The translations under genes were made by a program, and so were the position numbers. From GCA-2723085 sp042093455 (lineage in GTDB: Bacteria > Bacteroidota > Bacteroidia > Flavobacteriales_D > Parvicellaceae): a DNA stretch of 14,420 nucleotides. The DNA is taken from positions 1-14,420 of the forward strand of contig JBELEU010000032.1 in NCBI GenBank assembly GCA_042093455.1, in the 5' to 3' direction. A model generated the notes under the pieces. The model was not told the origin of the DNA. It saw only the letters and a program-made list of their open reading frames with translations, and ran no database searches. Positions 7,702 to 14,420 of the stretch are shown piece after piece. How positions within the stretch are numbered: the first letter of the stretch is position 1; each line of letters begins with the position of its first letter.

Positions 7702-7741
7702 CCTCCCGAATAAAAAATTAATAATTAATAAACACTGATCC

Positions 7742-8218
7742 ATGTACGCAATTGTAGAGATAGCAGGGCAACAATTCAAAGTTGAAAAAGATCAACGTTA
7801 CTTTGTTCATCAACTAGATGGTAAGCCAGGTCAAAAGATTTCTTTTGATAAAGTTTTACTTTTAGATGATAACGGAAAAGTTTCTGTTGGCGCCCCAGCT
7901 GTAAGTGGTGTTCAGGTTACGGCCAAAATTGAACAACACTTAAAGGGAGACAAAGTAATTGTCTTCAAAAAGAAAAGAAGAAAAGGCTATAAAGTTAAAA
8001 ACGGTCACAGACAACGTTTAACTGAAATCTCAGTTCAAGAAATTGGTAAGAAAGCAGCGCCAAAAAAAGTTGCAGCCAAAAAGACTGAAGAGGCACCAAA
8101 AAAGGAAGTAGCAGCTAAAAAAACAACTAAAGTTTCAAAGCCAGCTGCAGCCAAAACTGCTAAAGCAACAACAGCAAAGAAAGCAGCGCCAAAAAAAACG
8201 ACTAAGAAAGAAAGCTAA
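7742..8218 (+). CDS. rplU: 50S ribosomal protein L21 with Lys/Ala/Pro-rich C-terminal tail
   Basis: Residues 1-102 are a complete bL21: MYAIVEIAGQQFKVE at the start, a KVLLLDD strand, and the 23S-rRNA-binding KKKRRKGYKVKNGHRQ block (76-91) before the ending LTEISVQEIG. This is the full usual length of about 103 residues. It is followed by about 56 more residues (103-158) made almost only of Lys, Ala, Thr, Pro and Val, resembling histone H1-type tails, with the unit KKAAPKK at 103-109 and again at 146-152. Such tails on L21 occur in some Bacteroidota; the tail is probably disordered and may contact rRNA or DNA, but its role is not known to me. L21 binds 23S rRNA domains I and II early in 50S assembly. 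rpmA follows after 33 nt, the usual arrangement. Confidence 0.97.
   Translation: MYAIVEIAGQQFKVEKDQRYFVHQLDGKPGQKISFDKVLLLDDNGKVSVGAPAVSGVQVTAKIEQHLKGDKVIVFKKKRRKGYKVKNGHRQRLTEISVQEIGKKAAPKKVAAKKTEEAPKKEVAAKKTTKVSKPAAAKTAKATTAKKAAPKKTTKKES
8048..8197 (+). repeat. 21-bp direct repeat within the L21 tail (copies at 8048-8068 and 8177-8197)
   Basis: The 21 bases at 8048-8068 recur exactly at 8177-8197, in the same reading frame, both encoding KKAAPKK. Between them lie looser Lys/Ala/Pro-rich variants. Exact identity at the DNA level, including the rare-looking GCG codon, suggests that the tail grew by local duplication. Confidence 0.7.
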
Positions 8219-8251
8219 GCTTTCCAATCATAATCATAAAAATTATTTAAA

Positions 8252-8512
8252 ATGGCACATAAAAAAGGAGCAGGTAGTTCGAAAAACGGTAGAGAATCAG
8301 AATCGAAACGATTAGGAGTTAAGATTTATGGTGGGCAATTAGCAGTTGCTGGTAACATTATCGTTAGACAAAGAGGTACTAAACACAATCCAGGTGAAAA
8401 TGTAGGTATGGGCAAGGATCATACTTTATTTGCACTAAAGAACGGAACTGTTGAATTCAGAAAAAGAGCAAATAACAAATCTTTTGTTTCTGTTACACCA
8501 TTCGAGGCGTAA
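8252..8512 (+). CDS. rpmA: 50S ribosomal protein L27
   Basis: An 86-residue bL27 of normal length. MAHKKGAGSSKNGRES at the N-terminus is the flexible part that reaches the peptidyl-transferase centre; RLGVKIYGGQ, the RQRGTKHNPGENVGMGKDHTLFAL core (split around residues 39-62) and a closing VEFRK strand are all present. The N-terminus begins directly with the mature MAHKKG form, so the cleavable leader seen in Firmicutes L27 is absent. It lies 33 nt after rplU and is closed by the terminator at 8534. Confidence 0.98.
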   Translation: MAHKKGAGSSKNGRESESKRLGVKIYGGQLAVAGNIIVRQRGTKHNPGENVGMGKDHTLFALKNGTVEFRKRANNKSFVSVTPFEA

Positions 8513-8533
8513 TTTTCGGATTCTTTATATTTT

Positions 8534-8563
8534 AAAAAGCGTCCATATGGACGCTTTTTTTTT
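8534..8563 (+). terminator. Rho-independent terminator of the rplU-rpmA operon
   Basis: Bases 8534-8559 form a perfect 26-bp palindrome: five A, then GCGTCC, ATAT, GGACGC and five T. It folds into an 11-bp stem with a four-base loop. The T run continues to nine bases (8555-8563). It begins 21 nt after the rpmA stop. The symmetrical A and T runs would allow some termination in the other direction too, although no minus-strand gene ends here. Confidence 0.9.
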
Positions 8564-8632
8564 ATCCATTCATTAATTATGTTATGGGTATTTTTAATAG
8601 CTTAGGCATAAAATTTTCAACAGAAATCACAA

Positions 8633-9907
8633 ATGTTAGAAATTCAAAAAATCAGAGAAAATAAAGACTTTATCATCAATAAGTTCAATGATGTAAGAAA
8701 GATTGATTTAAAAATAACCATTGATGAAATCTATAAACTCGATGAACAAAAAAGGGAAACCCAATTAAAATTGGATTCTTCACAGGCAGATCTAAATTTA
8801 ATTTCTAGTAAAATCGGTGAACTCTTTAAAACAGGGAAAATTGATCAAGCAAATGAGCTTAAAAATCAAACTTCTTTAATAAAGGAAGAAATTAAACAAA
8901 AAAAAGAGAAGTTTTTAGAACTTGAGTCTTCAATACATGACTTATTTTGTTTGATTCCAAATATTCCAAATGAGTCGGTTCCCCCTGGAGTTTCTGAGAA
9001 TGATAATGAAATTGTATCATCCAGTAAAATTGAAAAGGGAATGTTTAAGTCTTTTGTTCCTCATTGGGACTTATGCCAAAAATACGATCTTATAGATTTT
9101 GAATTAGGAGTTAAAATATCAGGAGCTGGTTTTCCTGTGTATAAAGGAAAAGGAGCAAGACTACAAAGAGCTTTAATTAATTTCTTTTTGAATGAAGCTT
9201 CAAAAATGGGTTATGAAGAATTAATGGTGCCCCATTTGGTAAACGCAAAGTCAGGTTTCGGAACAGGTCAATTGCCAGACAAAGAAGGTCAAATGTATCA
9301 TACTGAATTAGACGATCTATATCTCATACCAACAGGTGAAGTCCCAATTACAAATATTTACAGAGATGTAATTGTTAATGTTAAAGATTTTCCAATCAAG
9401 CACGTTGGATATACTCCATGTTTTAGAAGAGAGGCAGGGTCTTATGGTAAAGAAGTAAGGGGATTAAATAGGCTTCATCAATTTGATAAAGTTGAAATTG
9501 TTCAAATCACACATCCAAGTTCAAGTTACAAGACATTGCAAGACATGGTGAGTTATGTAGAGTCTTTACTTATTAAACTAGAACTTCCGTTTAGAAAATT
9601 AAAGCTTTGTGGTGGAGATTTAGGGTTTACTTCTGCCCTAACTTTTGATTTAGAAGTATACTCCCCAGGTCAAGATAGATGGTTAGAGGTTAGTTCAATT
9701 TCAAACTTTGAAACTTTTCAAGCAAATCGTTTAAAATTAAGATTTAAAGAAGAAAATAAAACAAAACTAGCTCATACTCTAAATGGTAGCGCATTAGCTT
9801 TACCAAGAATAATGGCATCATTATTGGAAAACAATCAAGACGATAACGGAATAGCTATTCCTAAAGCCCTTGTGCCTTTTACAGGGTTTGATAGAATTAA
9901 CAATTAA
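8633..9907 (+). CDS. serS: Seryl-tRNA synthetase
   Basis: 424 residues, the usual length for a bacterial SerRS. It charges tRNA-Ser and tRNA-Sec-type substrates with serine in the cytoplasm. Residues about 28-105 form the long N-terminal antiparallel coiled coil that grips the tRNA long variable arm. The class II catalytic core shows LIPTGEVPIT (231-240), motif 2 PCFRREAGSYGKEVRGLNRL (262-281) followed by HQFDKVEIV, an EVSSISNFETFQANR block (352-366) and motif 3 NGSALALPRIMASLLE (384-399). The ATG at 8633 gives the expected MLEIQKIREN start. It follows the rplU-rpmA terminator after about 70 nt, so it needs its own promoter; only a one-mismatch box (TAGCTTAG, 8598-8605) is seen there. It is the first gene of a compact five-gene run. 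Confidence 0.98.
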   Translation: MLEIQKIRENKDFIINKFNDVRKIDLKITIDEIYKLDEQKRETQLKLDSSQADLNLISSKIGELFKTGKIDQANELKNQTSLIKEEIKQKKEKFLELESSIHDLFCLIPNIPNESVPPGVSENDNEIVSSSKIEKGMFKSFVPHWDLCQKYDLIDFELGVKISGAGFPVYKGKGARLQRALINFFLNEASKMGYEELMVPHLVNAKSGFGTGQLPDKEGQMYHTELDDLYLIPTGEVPITNIYRDVIVNVKDFPIKHVGYTPCFRREAGSYGKEVRGLNRLHQFDKVEIVQITHPSSSYKTLQDMVSYVESLLIKLELPFRKLKLCGGDLGFTSALTFDLEVYSPGQDRWLEVSSISNFETFQANRLKLRFKEENKTKLAHTLNGSALALPRIMASLLENNQDDNGIAIPKALVPFTGFDRINN

Positions 9908-9912
9908 AGGTA

Positions 9913-10431
9913 ATGCGAATTTGTTTTTTTTTCATTGTACTACTCACCCTAAACTCCTGCTCTTCTTCGAGTGGTAAAGAGATCAATAATCAACTGTTTA
10001 AATTAAGTTCTCTTAAAAGTATTTTTAATCAAATTGAGATTGATAATTTCGAAAAAGCATGTGATGGGTATTATGAAAATATGAATTTAATTAAGCTTAA
10101 TTGCTTAGATAGCATTTCAAATAATTTTGTTAATTCAGTTAATCGTTATAAAGTCATCAAAAAATCAAAGGATTCATTTATTTTAAATTATCAGTTACTT
10201 TCAAAAAACTTGACACTAGAACAAACACAACTTCACTTTTTAGAGCAAGACATAACTAATGATTTAATTCCACTAGATTCCATAGTATTCTTTTTAGAAA
10301 AGGAAAAACAGAATTTAAATACAATAAGTGATGAAATGAACAATGTTGTAAGTTTATATGATGAGATAATCAATACTCATGATAGTTTATACCTCGTGAT
10401 TAAAGAATTAGCAAAAAACAATTGCTATTGA
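9913..10431 (+). CDS. Small lipoprotein, unrecognised, with helical C-terminal part
   Basis: A 172-residue protein with a lipoprotein signal peptide: a short basic start, a hydrophobic run (4-12) and a lipobox LNSC with the lipidated cysteine at C16, followed by a serine-rich linker. The mature part is mostly charged and looks helical, with possible coiled coil at about 112-165, and has no motif I can name. It starts 5 nt after the serS stop and its end overlaps the TPR gene, so it is surely translated from the same message. Coupling to a TPR protein that also carries a signal peptide suggests an envelope function, but this is inference only. Confidence 0.8.
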   Translation: MRICFFFIVLLTLNSCSSSSGKEINNQLFKLSSLKSIFNQIEIDNFEKACDGYYENMNLIKLNCLDSISNNFVNSVNRYKVIKKSKDSFILNYQLLSKNLTLEQTQLHFLEQDITNDLIPLDSIVFFLEKEKQNLNTISDEMNNVVSLYDEIINTHDSLYLVIKELAKNNCY

Positions 10432-12305
10432 ATTATTTAAATCAAATATTAACAGTAGTTACCCTTACGCTTCATTTGGGCTTTTATGCACAAAATTCAG
10501 CACAGGATATAAGAATAGCTAATAATTATTTTATATCAGGTGAGTATGATAAGGCAGTAATGTACTATGATAAAATTAGTCAAGACGAAATAACAATAAA
10601 AGAAATTTATAATTATTATAGATTGTGTCTTTTAGAATTAGAAAGATTTAAAGATGCTGAAAGACTATGTAAATCAGTTATTAAAGCCAATTCTGAAAAC
10701 TTATCATATAATGTTGATTTAGGATTAGTTTATGATAAATGGGAGAAAATTCAAAAGAGAGATCAGCAATTTTCGAAGTCAATTGACTTAATTCAACCTA
10801 AAACTAATTATTCTCAAATTTCTGCTCTAGCATTTGCTTTTGAGAAAATAGGAGAATTAAATTATGCAATACAAGTATATACAGCTGGAAACAAATATAA
10901 CCAGACAAATCCCTATGCATTTCATCAAAAACTAGCCTACATCTATAATAAACAGGGAGAAATTCAAAAAATGATTGACATTTTTTTAGAATTAATAAAA
11001 CAAAGTGAAGGTTTTCTTTCTGTTGTTCAAAGTGGGCTTTCTAATGGGATAGATTTTAACTCTGATTTGAAGGCAAAAGATTTGTTGCGAAAATCTTTGC
11101 TAAAACAAGCCCAGCTAAACCCTAGAAAAATAATATATACAGAACTTTTAGCATGGTTTTACACTTTAGAATCTAATTATGAAAGTGCATTAGTACAGGT
11201 TAGATCATTAGATAAAAAACAAGATAAAAACGGAGCAAGAATTATGGAGCTTGGACTTACAGCTTTAAATAATGATGTATATGATGTTGCTATAAAATGC
11301 TATGATGAAGTAATAGCCTCATCTACAAATAAAGAACTAATATATAGGGCTGAAAACAAACGGCTATTGACTTTTAAACTGAAAATAATCAATGGTGTTG
11401 AAATTGATGAGGGTGAATTATTAGTTCTTAAGAACAATTATATAAAGTTGTTAGATCAGTATAATAAGAGTGGGAATTTATATTCTGTTAATAAGAGAAA
11501 ATTTGAAGTTCTAAAACAGCTCGCTGATTTAGAAGCCCATCATTTAAAAGAATATTCTTTGGCAAATAAGCACATTAAAGAGGCCATTAGTCTATCAGGT
11601 ATTGATGATTCAAAAAAAGGAGAATTAAGACTAGAATTAGCTGATATTTTAGTTTTACAAAATAATATTTGGGAAGCATCATTGTTATATCTAAAGATTG
11701 AAAAACAATTTAGCAATGACCCTATTGGACATGAAGCAAAATTTAGAAATGCTAAAGTATACTACTTTACTGGCGAATTTGATTGGTGTCAAGCTCAATT
11801 GGATGTGCTAAAGGTATCTACTTCTAAGTTGATAGCAAACGATGCATTAGAGCTTTCTTTGTTAATTACTGACAATTATAACATGGACACCACCGCCTCA
11901 ACTATGCAAATTTTCGCAAAAGCTGATATGTTTAAATCTCAATATCAATATGACCAAGCGTTGGTTTATTATGATTCAATAATAAATAATTACAAAAACC
12001 ATAGTTTAAATGATGATGTTTTATTTAGAAAAGCTGAAATCAACATATTAAAACACGAGTACAGTAATGCAATACAGAATTTAGAACATTTACTGGATAA
12101 ATACCCCAACTCTTTATTGATTGATAATAGCTTGTTTCTTTTAGGAGACATTTACCAATCTAAAATAAAGGATATTGAAAAAGCTAAAGGTTATTATAAG
12201 ACTTTATTATTTGATCATTCTGGAAGTTTATTTGTTGTTGAGGCTAGGAAAAGATTTAGAAAACTTGCAGGCAGTACGAACGAAATGATAAATAAAAATT
12301 CATAA
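10428..12305 (+). CDS. Exported tetratricopeptide-repeat protein
   Basis: About 625 residues from a TTG at 10428 that overlaps the TGA of the lipoprotein gene (TTGA), a layout that suggests translational coupling; another TTG at 10422 adds two residues. No ATG occurs before residue 45, and only a TTG start retains the signal peptide (hydrophobic 7-19, likely cut after FYA). The rest is helix-turn-helix TPR units: for example FISGEYDKAVMYYDKI near 35-50, an ELNYAIQVY unit near 143-151, SQYQYDQALVYYDSIINNY near 504-522, and HEYSNAIQNLEHLLDKYPNS near 543-562. The last units resemble the TPR modules of BamD and YbgF. TPRs are protein-binding scaffolds; a role at the periplasmic face is likely, but the partner is unknown. 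Confidence 0.88.
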   Translation: MNYLNQILTVVTLTLHLGFYAQNSAQDIRIANNYFISGEYDKAVMYYDKISQDEITIKEIYNYYRLCLLELERFKDAERLCKSVIKANSENLSYNVDLGLVYDKWEKIQKRDQQFSKSIDLIQPKTNYSQISALAFAFEKIGELNYAIQVYTAGNKYNQTNPYAFHQKLAYIYNKQGEIQKMIDIFLELIKQSEGFLSVVQSGLSNGIDFNSDLKAKDLLRKSLLKQAQLNPRKIIYTELLAWFYTLESNYESALVQVRSLDKKQDKNGARIMELGLTALNNDVYDVAIKCYDEVIASSTNKELIYRAENKRLLTFKLKIINGVEIDEGELLVLKNNYIKLLDQYNKSGNLYSVNKRKFEVLKQLADLEAHHLKEYSLANKHIKEAISLSGIDDSKKGELRLELADILVLQNNIWEASLLYLKIEKQFSNDPIGHEAKFRNAKVYYFTGEFDWCQAQLDVLKVSTSKLIANDALELSLLITDNYNMDTTASTMQIFAKADMFKSQYQYDQALVYYDSIINNYKNHSLNDDVLFRKAEINILKHEYSNAIQNLEHLLDKYPNSLLIDNSLFLLGDIYQSKIKDIEKAKGYYKTLLFDHSGSLFVVEARKRFRKLAGSTNEMINKNS

Positions 12306-12307
12306 TT

Positions 12308-12625
12308 ATGATATTATACAATGTGACTATTAATATTGATTATGCTGTTGAAGAAGAATGGTTGAGTTGGATGAAAAAAGTACATATTCCTGATTTGATG
12401 GAGACAGGTCTTTTTTTAGATAGTAAGCTAAGTAGAATACATGCAGATGAAGAAGGAGGAAAGTCATATAGCATTCAATATTTACTTAGGAACTGGGACG
12501 ACTATAATGCCTATTTAAATGATTTTGCAGAAAAATTTCAAATGGAACACTCCCAAAAATATGCAAATAAATTTGTTGCATTTCGTACAATTTTAGAAGT
12601 AGTACATCACATGAAAAGTGAATAA
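12308..12625 (+). CDS. DUF4286 family protein
   Basis: A 105-residue soluble protein starting MILYNVTINIDYAVEEEWLS with a WMKKVHIPDLMETGLF stretch, features I recognise from the DUF4286 family of Bacteroidota. The pattern of strands and helices suggests a ferredoxin-like (dimeric alpha-beta barrel) fold. A conserved-looking SYSIQYLL strand and a tail ending in FRTILEV fit the family. It has no signal peptide. Its ATG lies 2 nt after the TPR stop, and its last 8 nt overlap the next gene. In related genomes this family sits, as I recall, in clusters with TPR and translation genes. The function is unknown. Confidence 0.88.
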   Translation: MILYNVTINIDYAVEEEWLSWMKKVHIPDLMETGLFLDSKLSRIHADEEGGKSYSIQYLLRNWDDYNAYLNDFAEKFQMEHSQKYANKFVAFRTILEVVHHMKSE

Positions 12626-13541
12626 TTTTTTTCATACACCAAGCCCTATTCAGCGTCTAAATTTAGCTGCATTTGGAATTACAAAACATGAGGTTTGGGT
12701 AAAAAGAGATGATTTAATTCATCCCATTGTTTCAGGAAATAAATGGAGAAAGCTAAGTGATAACATTGATGCTTTTTTGAACTCAAGCCATTCTAATGTA
12801 GTTTCAATGGGGGGGGCTTTTTCAAATCACTTGTTGTCCTTGTCATATATTTGTGATAAATACAAAATTCCTAATAGTTTAATCGTAAGGGGAGAAAGAC
12901 CAATTAAATTAAATGACATTCTATTGTCTTGTCAAGATTATAATACGAATCTTATTTTTACAGAAAGAAGACAGTATTCTAATGAAAGTTGGATAAGAAG
13001 TTTTATAGATAAGAAGTTCAATAATTATTTTTTCATTCCTGAAGGAGGAGCCAATCAATTTGGTATTAAGGGGTGTGCTGAAATAGTTAAAGAAATTGAT
13101 CAAGACTTTGACGAAATATATTGTGAAATTGGCACAGGGGCTACTTTTATGGGTATTGCTTCAGCTCTAAGTAATAAACAAAAAATTATTGGAGTAGTGG
13201 TATTAAAAGGAGCTAAAGAAATTGCAAATAGTCTAGCTATTCAATACCAAAATATTTTTGCAGAGAAGATGTTTTCCAATGCGTCTTTTTTGCATGACTA
13301 TCATTTGGGTGGTTATGCAAAAAACAGTGCTAAACTGATTGAGTTTATGAGAGTTTTTTATTCTCAGACAGGCATTATGACAGACCCCATATACTCTGGT
13401 AAGTTGTTTTATGCTTTGGTTGATCAATTGTCTAAACAAAGCAATCAACCTGCAAAAAAAATTATTGCTCTTCATTCTGGTGGTTTAGCTGGAATTAAAG
13501 GGTTTGAGCAAAGATATAAGCTTTCTATATTTCCAGATTAG
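12618..13541 (+). CDS. PLP-dependent 1-aminocyclopropane-1-carboxylate deaminase / D-cysteine desulfhydrase family enzyme
   Basis: 307 residues from a GTG that overlaps the DUF4286 stop by 8 nt; the next ATG would remove the PLP lysine, so GTG is required. VKRDDLIHPIVSGNKWRKL (28-46) contains the Schiff-base lysine K42, GGAFSNH (65-71) contacts the substrate carboxylate, PEGGAN (141-146) and IGTGATFMGI (171-180) form the cofactor-phosphate loop, and HSGGLAG (286-292) closes the active site. This places it in fold type II with ACC deaminases and D-cysteine desulfhydrases. It cannot be assigned to either reaction from motifs alone; the family often acts on D-cysteine or similar amino acids. Its length is on the short side for ACC deaminase (around 340), nearer the short Bacteroidota members. 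The conserved GGAF motif is written with an 8-G run at 12809-12816. Confidence 0.92.
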   Translation: MNNFFHTPSPIQRLNLAAFGITKHEVWVKRDDLIHPIVSGNKWRKLSDNIDAFLNSSHSNVVSMGGAFSNHLLSLSYICDKYKIPNSLIVRGERPIKLNDILLSCQDYNTNLIFTERRQYSNESWIRSFIDKKFNNYFFIPEGGANQFGIKGCAEIVKEIDQDFDEIYCEIGTGATFMGIASALSNKQKIIGVVVLKGAKEIANSLAIQYQNIFAEKMFSNASFLHDYHLGGYAKNSAKLIEFMRVFYSQTGIMTDPIYSGKLFYALVDQLSKQSNQPAKKIIALHSGGLAGIKGFEQRYKLSIFPD

Positions 13542-13588
13542 TTTTTTAATACAGTTATTTTTTCATATTTTATGTTAAAATTCATTTT

Positions 13589-14420
13589 ATGAAAACATCT
13601 TTTCTTATTGCAGTCCTAACTTTATTATTTTCTACTTTTTATGGACAATACTACTATACACCTAATTCAACTCAAAGTAATCCAGGAGGGTTAAATACAG
13701 ACAGTGAATACCCATCTACGTCAGCTTCTTTCGCTTCAGGATGGACAACAATTTTGCCTGGAAGTAATGTTTCTCCAGCTTGGTCATCAATTGAAACAAT
13801 TCCTTTCACGTTTAATTTTAATGGCTCAGTAGTAACTCAATATAAAGTTTCATCTTCTGGGGTTTTAACTTTTACAACAACTGCTGGGGTTGTCCCTTTT
13901 TACGCCAATGCTTCAATTCCTGATCCAGTGATTCCTAATAACTCAATCATGATATGGGGAATTCAAGGTGTTGGTTCAAATGATGAAATTTTGACCAAAA
14001 CATTTGGAAACGCTGGAGCTCAGCAACATTGGATATTTTTTGCCTCTTATGAAGCTGGTGGCAGTTGGAGTTATTGGTCAATTGTTTTAGAAGAAGGAAC
14101 CGATAAGATTTATATTGTTGATCAAAGACATAGTTCCAATGCCAACCCTCAAGTTACAGCGGGTATACAAATTGATAATAGTACTGCAATTATGGTTGCA
14201 GGCTCTCCACAATTGACTAATGTTGCTGGAACAAGTGCAACACCATCTGATAATTATTACTATGAATTTATTTATGGCCAGCAAAATGCTATTGATATGT
14301 CAGCTGTTGAGCTATTGACTTATCCGTATCTTAAATTATCAGATGCACCTTTTACAATTGAATGTGTTTTAAATAACCTAGGAACTGATACTGTAAACTC
14401 TATAGATATTAATTATTCAT
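13589..14420 (+). CDS. Secreted protein with signal peptide, 5' part only (open at window end), possible Omp28-like or T9SS cargo
   Basis: From an ATG at 13589 the frame is open to the window edge for 277 codons without a stop. Residues 1-20 are a clear signal peptide (MKTSFLIAVL and TLLFSTFYGQ, cut likely after YGQ), so the protein is exported. The mature part is rich in Ser, Thr, Asn, Gly and aromatic residues with beta-strand patterns. A PFTFNFNG...YKVSSSGVLTF region (72-95) looks like the recurring beta-sandwich unit of Bacteroidota surface proteins. Near the cut end, an NNLGTDTVNSIDINYS stretch (262-277) resembles the N.GT..I.S..l.Y pattern of Omp28-related proteins and CARDB-like domains. 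A C-terminal sorting domain would be expected beyond the window. It lies 47 nt after the PLP enzyme, with no clear promoter or terminator between. Confidence 0.82.
   Translation, partial: MKTSFLIAVLTLLFSTFYGQYYYTPNSTQSNPGGLNTDSEYPSTSASFASGWTTILPGSNVSPAWSSIETIPFTFNFNGSVVTQYKVSSSGVLTFTTTAGVVPFYANASIPDPVIPNNSIMIWGIQGVGSNDEILTKTFGNAGAQQHWIFFASYEAGGSWSYWSIVLEEGTDKIYIVDQRHSSNANPQVTAGIQIDNSTAIMVAGSPQLTNVAGTSATPSDNYYYEFIYGQQNAIDMSAVELLTYPYLKLSDAPFTIECVLNNLGTDTVNSIDINYS

Noticed and set aside
8598..8605. TAGCTTAG as the serS promoter -7 box
   Set aside because: One mismatch to TAnnTTTG and no TTG at the right distance; too weak to list as a feature.
12921..13475. Minus-strand open frames inside the PLP enzyme (12921-13103 and 13233-13475)
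   Set aside because: Antisense shadows of a conserved enzyme; no family resemblance and no promoter.
14087..14284. Minus-strand open frame opposite the secreted protein
   Set aside because: The plus-strand frame here is continuous from a good signal peptide; the antisense frame has no supporting feature.
1..14420. Mobile elements, CRISPR arrays, tRNA or rRNA genes
   Set aside because: No transposase, integrase, terminal repeats, regularly spaced repeats, or cloverleaf-like sequence was seen on either strand.

Overview
The window looks like a housekeeping-rich stretch of chromosome from a low-GC member of the Bacteroidota, probably Flavobacteriales (for example a Crocinitomicaceae or Cryomorphaceae relative). 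The reasons are the strong A+T bias, the lack of clear Shine-Dalgarno sequences, exact matches to the Bacteroidota -7 element TAnnTTTG before several genes, a DUF4286-type protein, a long L21 tail, and a secreted protein of the kind seen in gliding/T9SS bacteria. I see no rRNA, tRNA, CRISPR array, insertion sequence or phage gene.

Layout: (1) 1-1206, minus strand: the 5' part of an integral membrane flippase-like protein, preceded by a stand-alone LON-substrate-binding-domain protein. (2) 1386-6349, plus strand: an unrecognised six-helix membrane protein with a large extracytoplasmic domain, a very large membrane-anchored beta-propeller protein, and the cysteine desulfurase SufS. The first two appear to share a periplasmic module of about 80 residues. 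(3) 6353-7594, minus strand and convergent with sufS: a GAF-like plus PP2C/SpoIIE-type phosphatase. (4) 7742-8512: the ribosomal pair rplU-rpmA, with a near-perfect Bacteroidota promoter in front and a strong intrinsic terminator behind. (5) 8633-13541: a tightly packed run of serS, a small lipoprotein, a TPR protein, a DUF4286 protein and a PLP-dependent ACC deaminase/D-cysteine desulfhydrase-family enzyme, with gaps of 5 nt or less or overlaps. (6) 13589 to the window end: the 5' part of a secreted protein with a signal peptide, open at the right edge.

Most of the window is ordinary core metabolism and translation. The best candidate for something undescribed is the pair at 1386-2423 and 2540-5080: neither is a protein I can name precisely, they are adjacent, both place their large domain outside the cytoplasm, and a segment of one resembles a segment of the other. 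The next most interesting points are three consecutive genes with a TAnnTTTG box only 15-18 nt before the start codon, implying very short leaders, and the histone H1-like Lys/Ala/Pro tail on L21.

Everything here was read by eye. Family names rest on recognised motifs, not on database searches.
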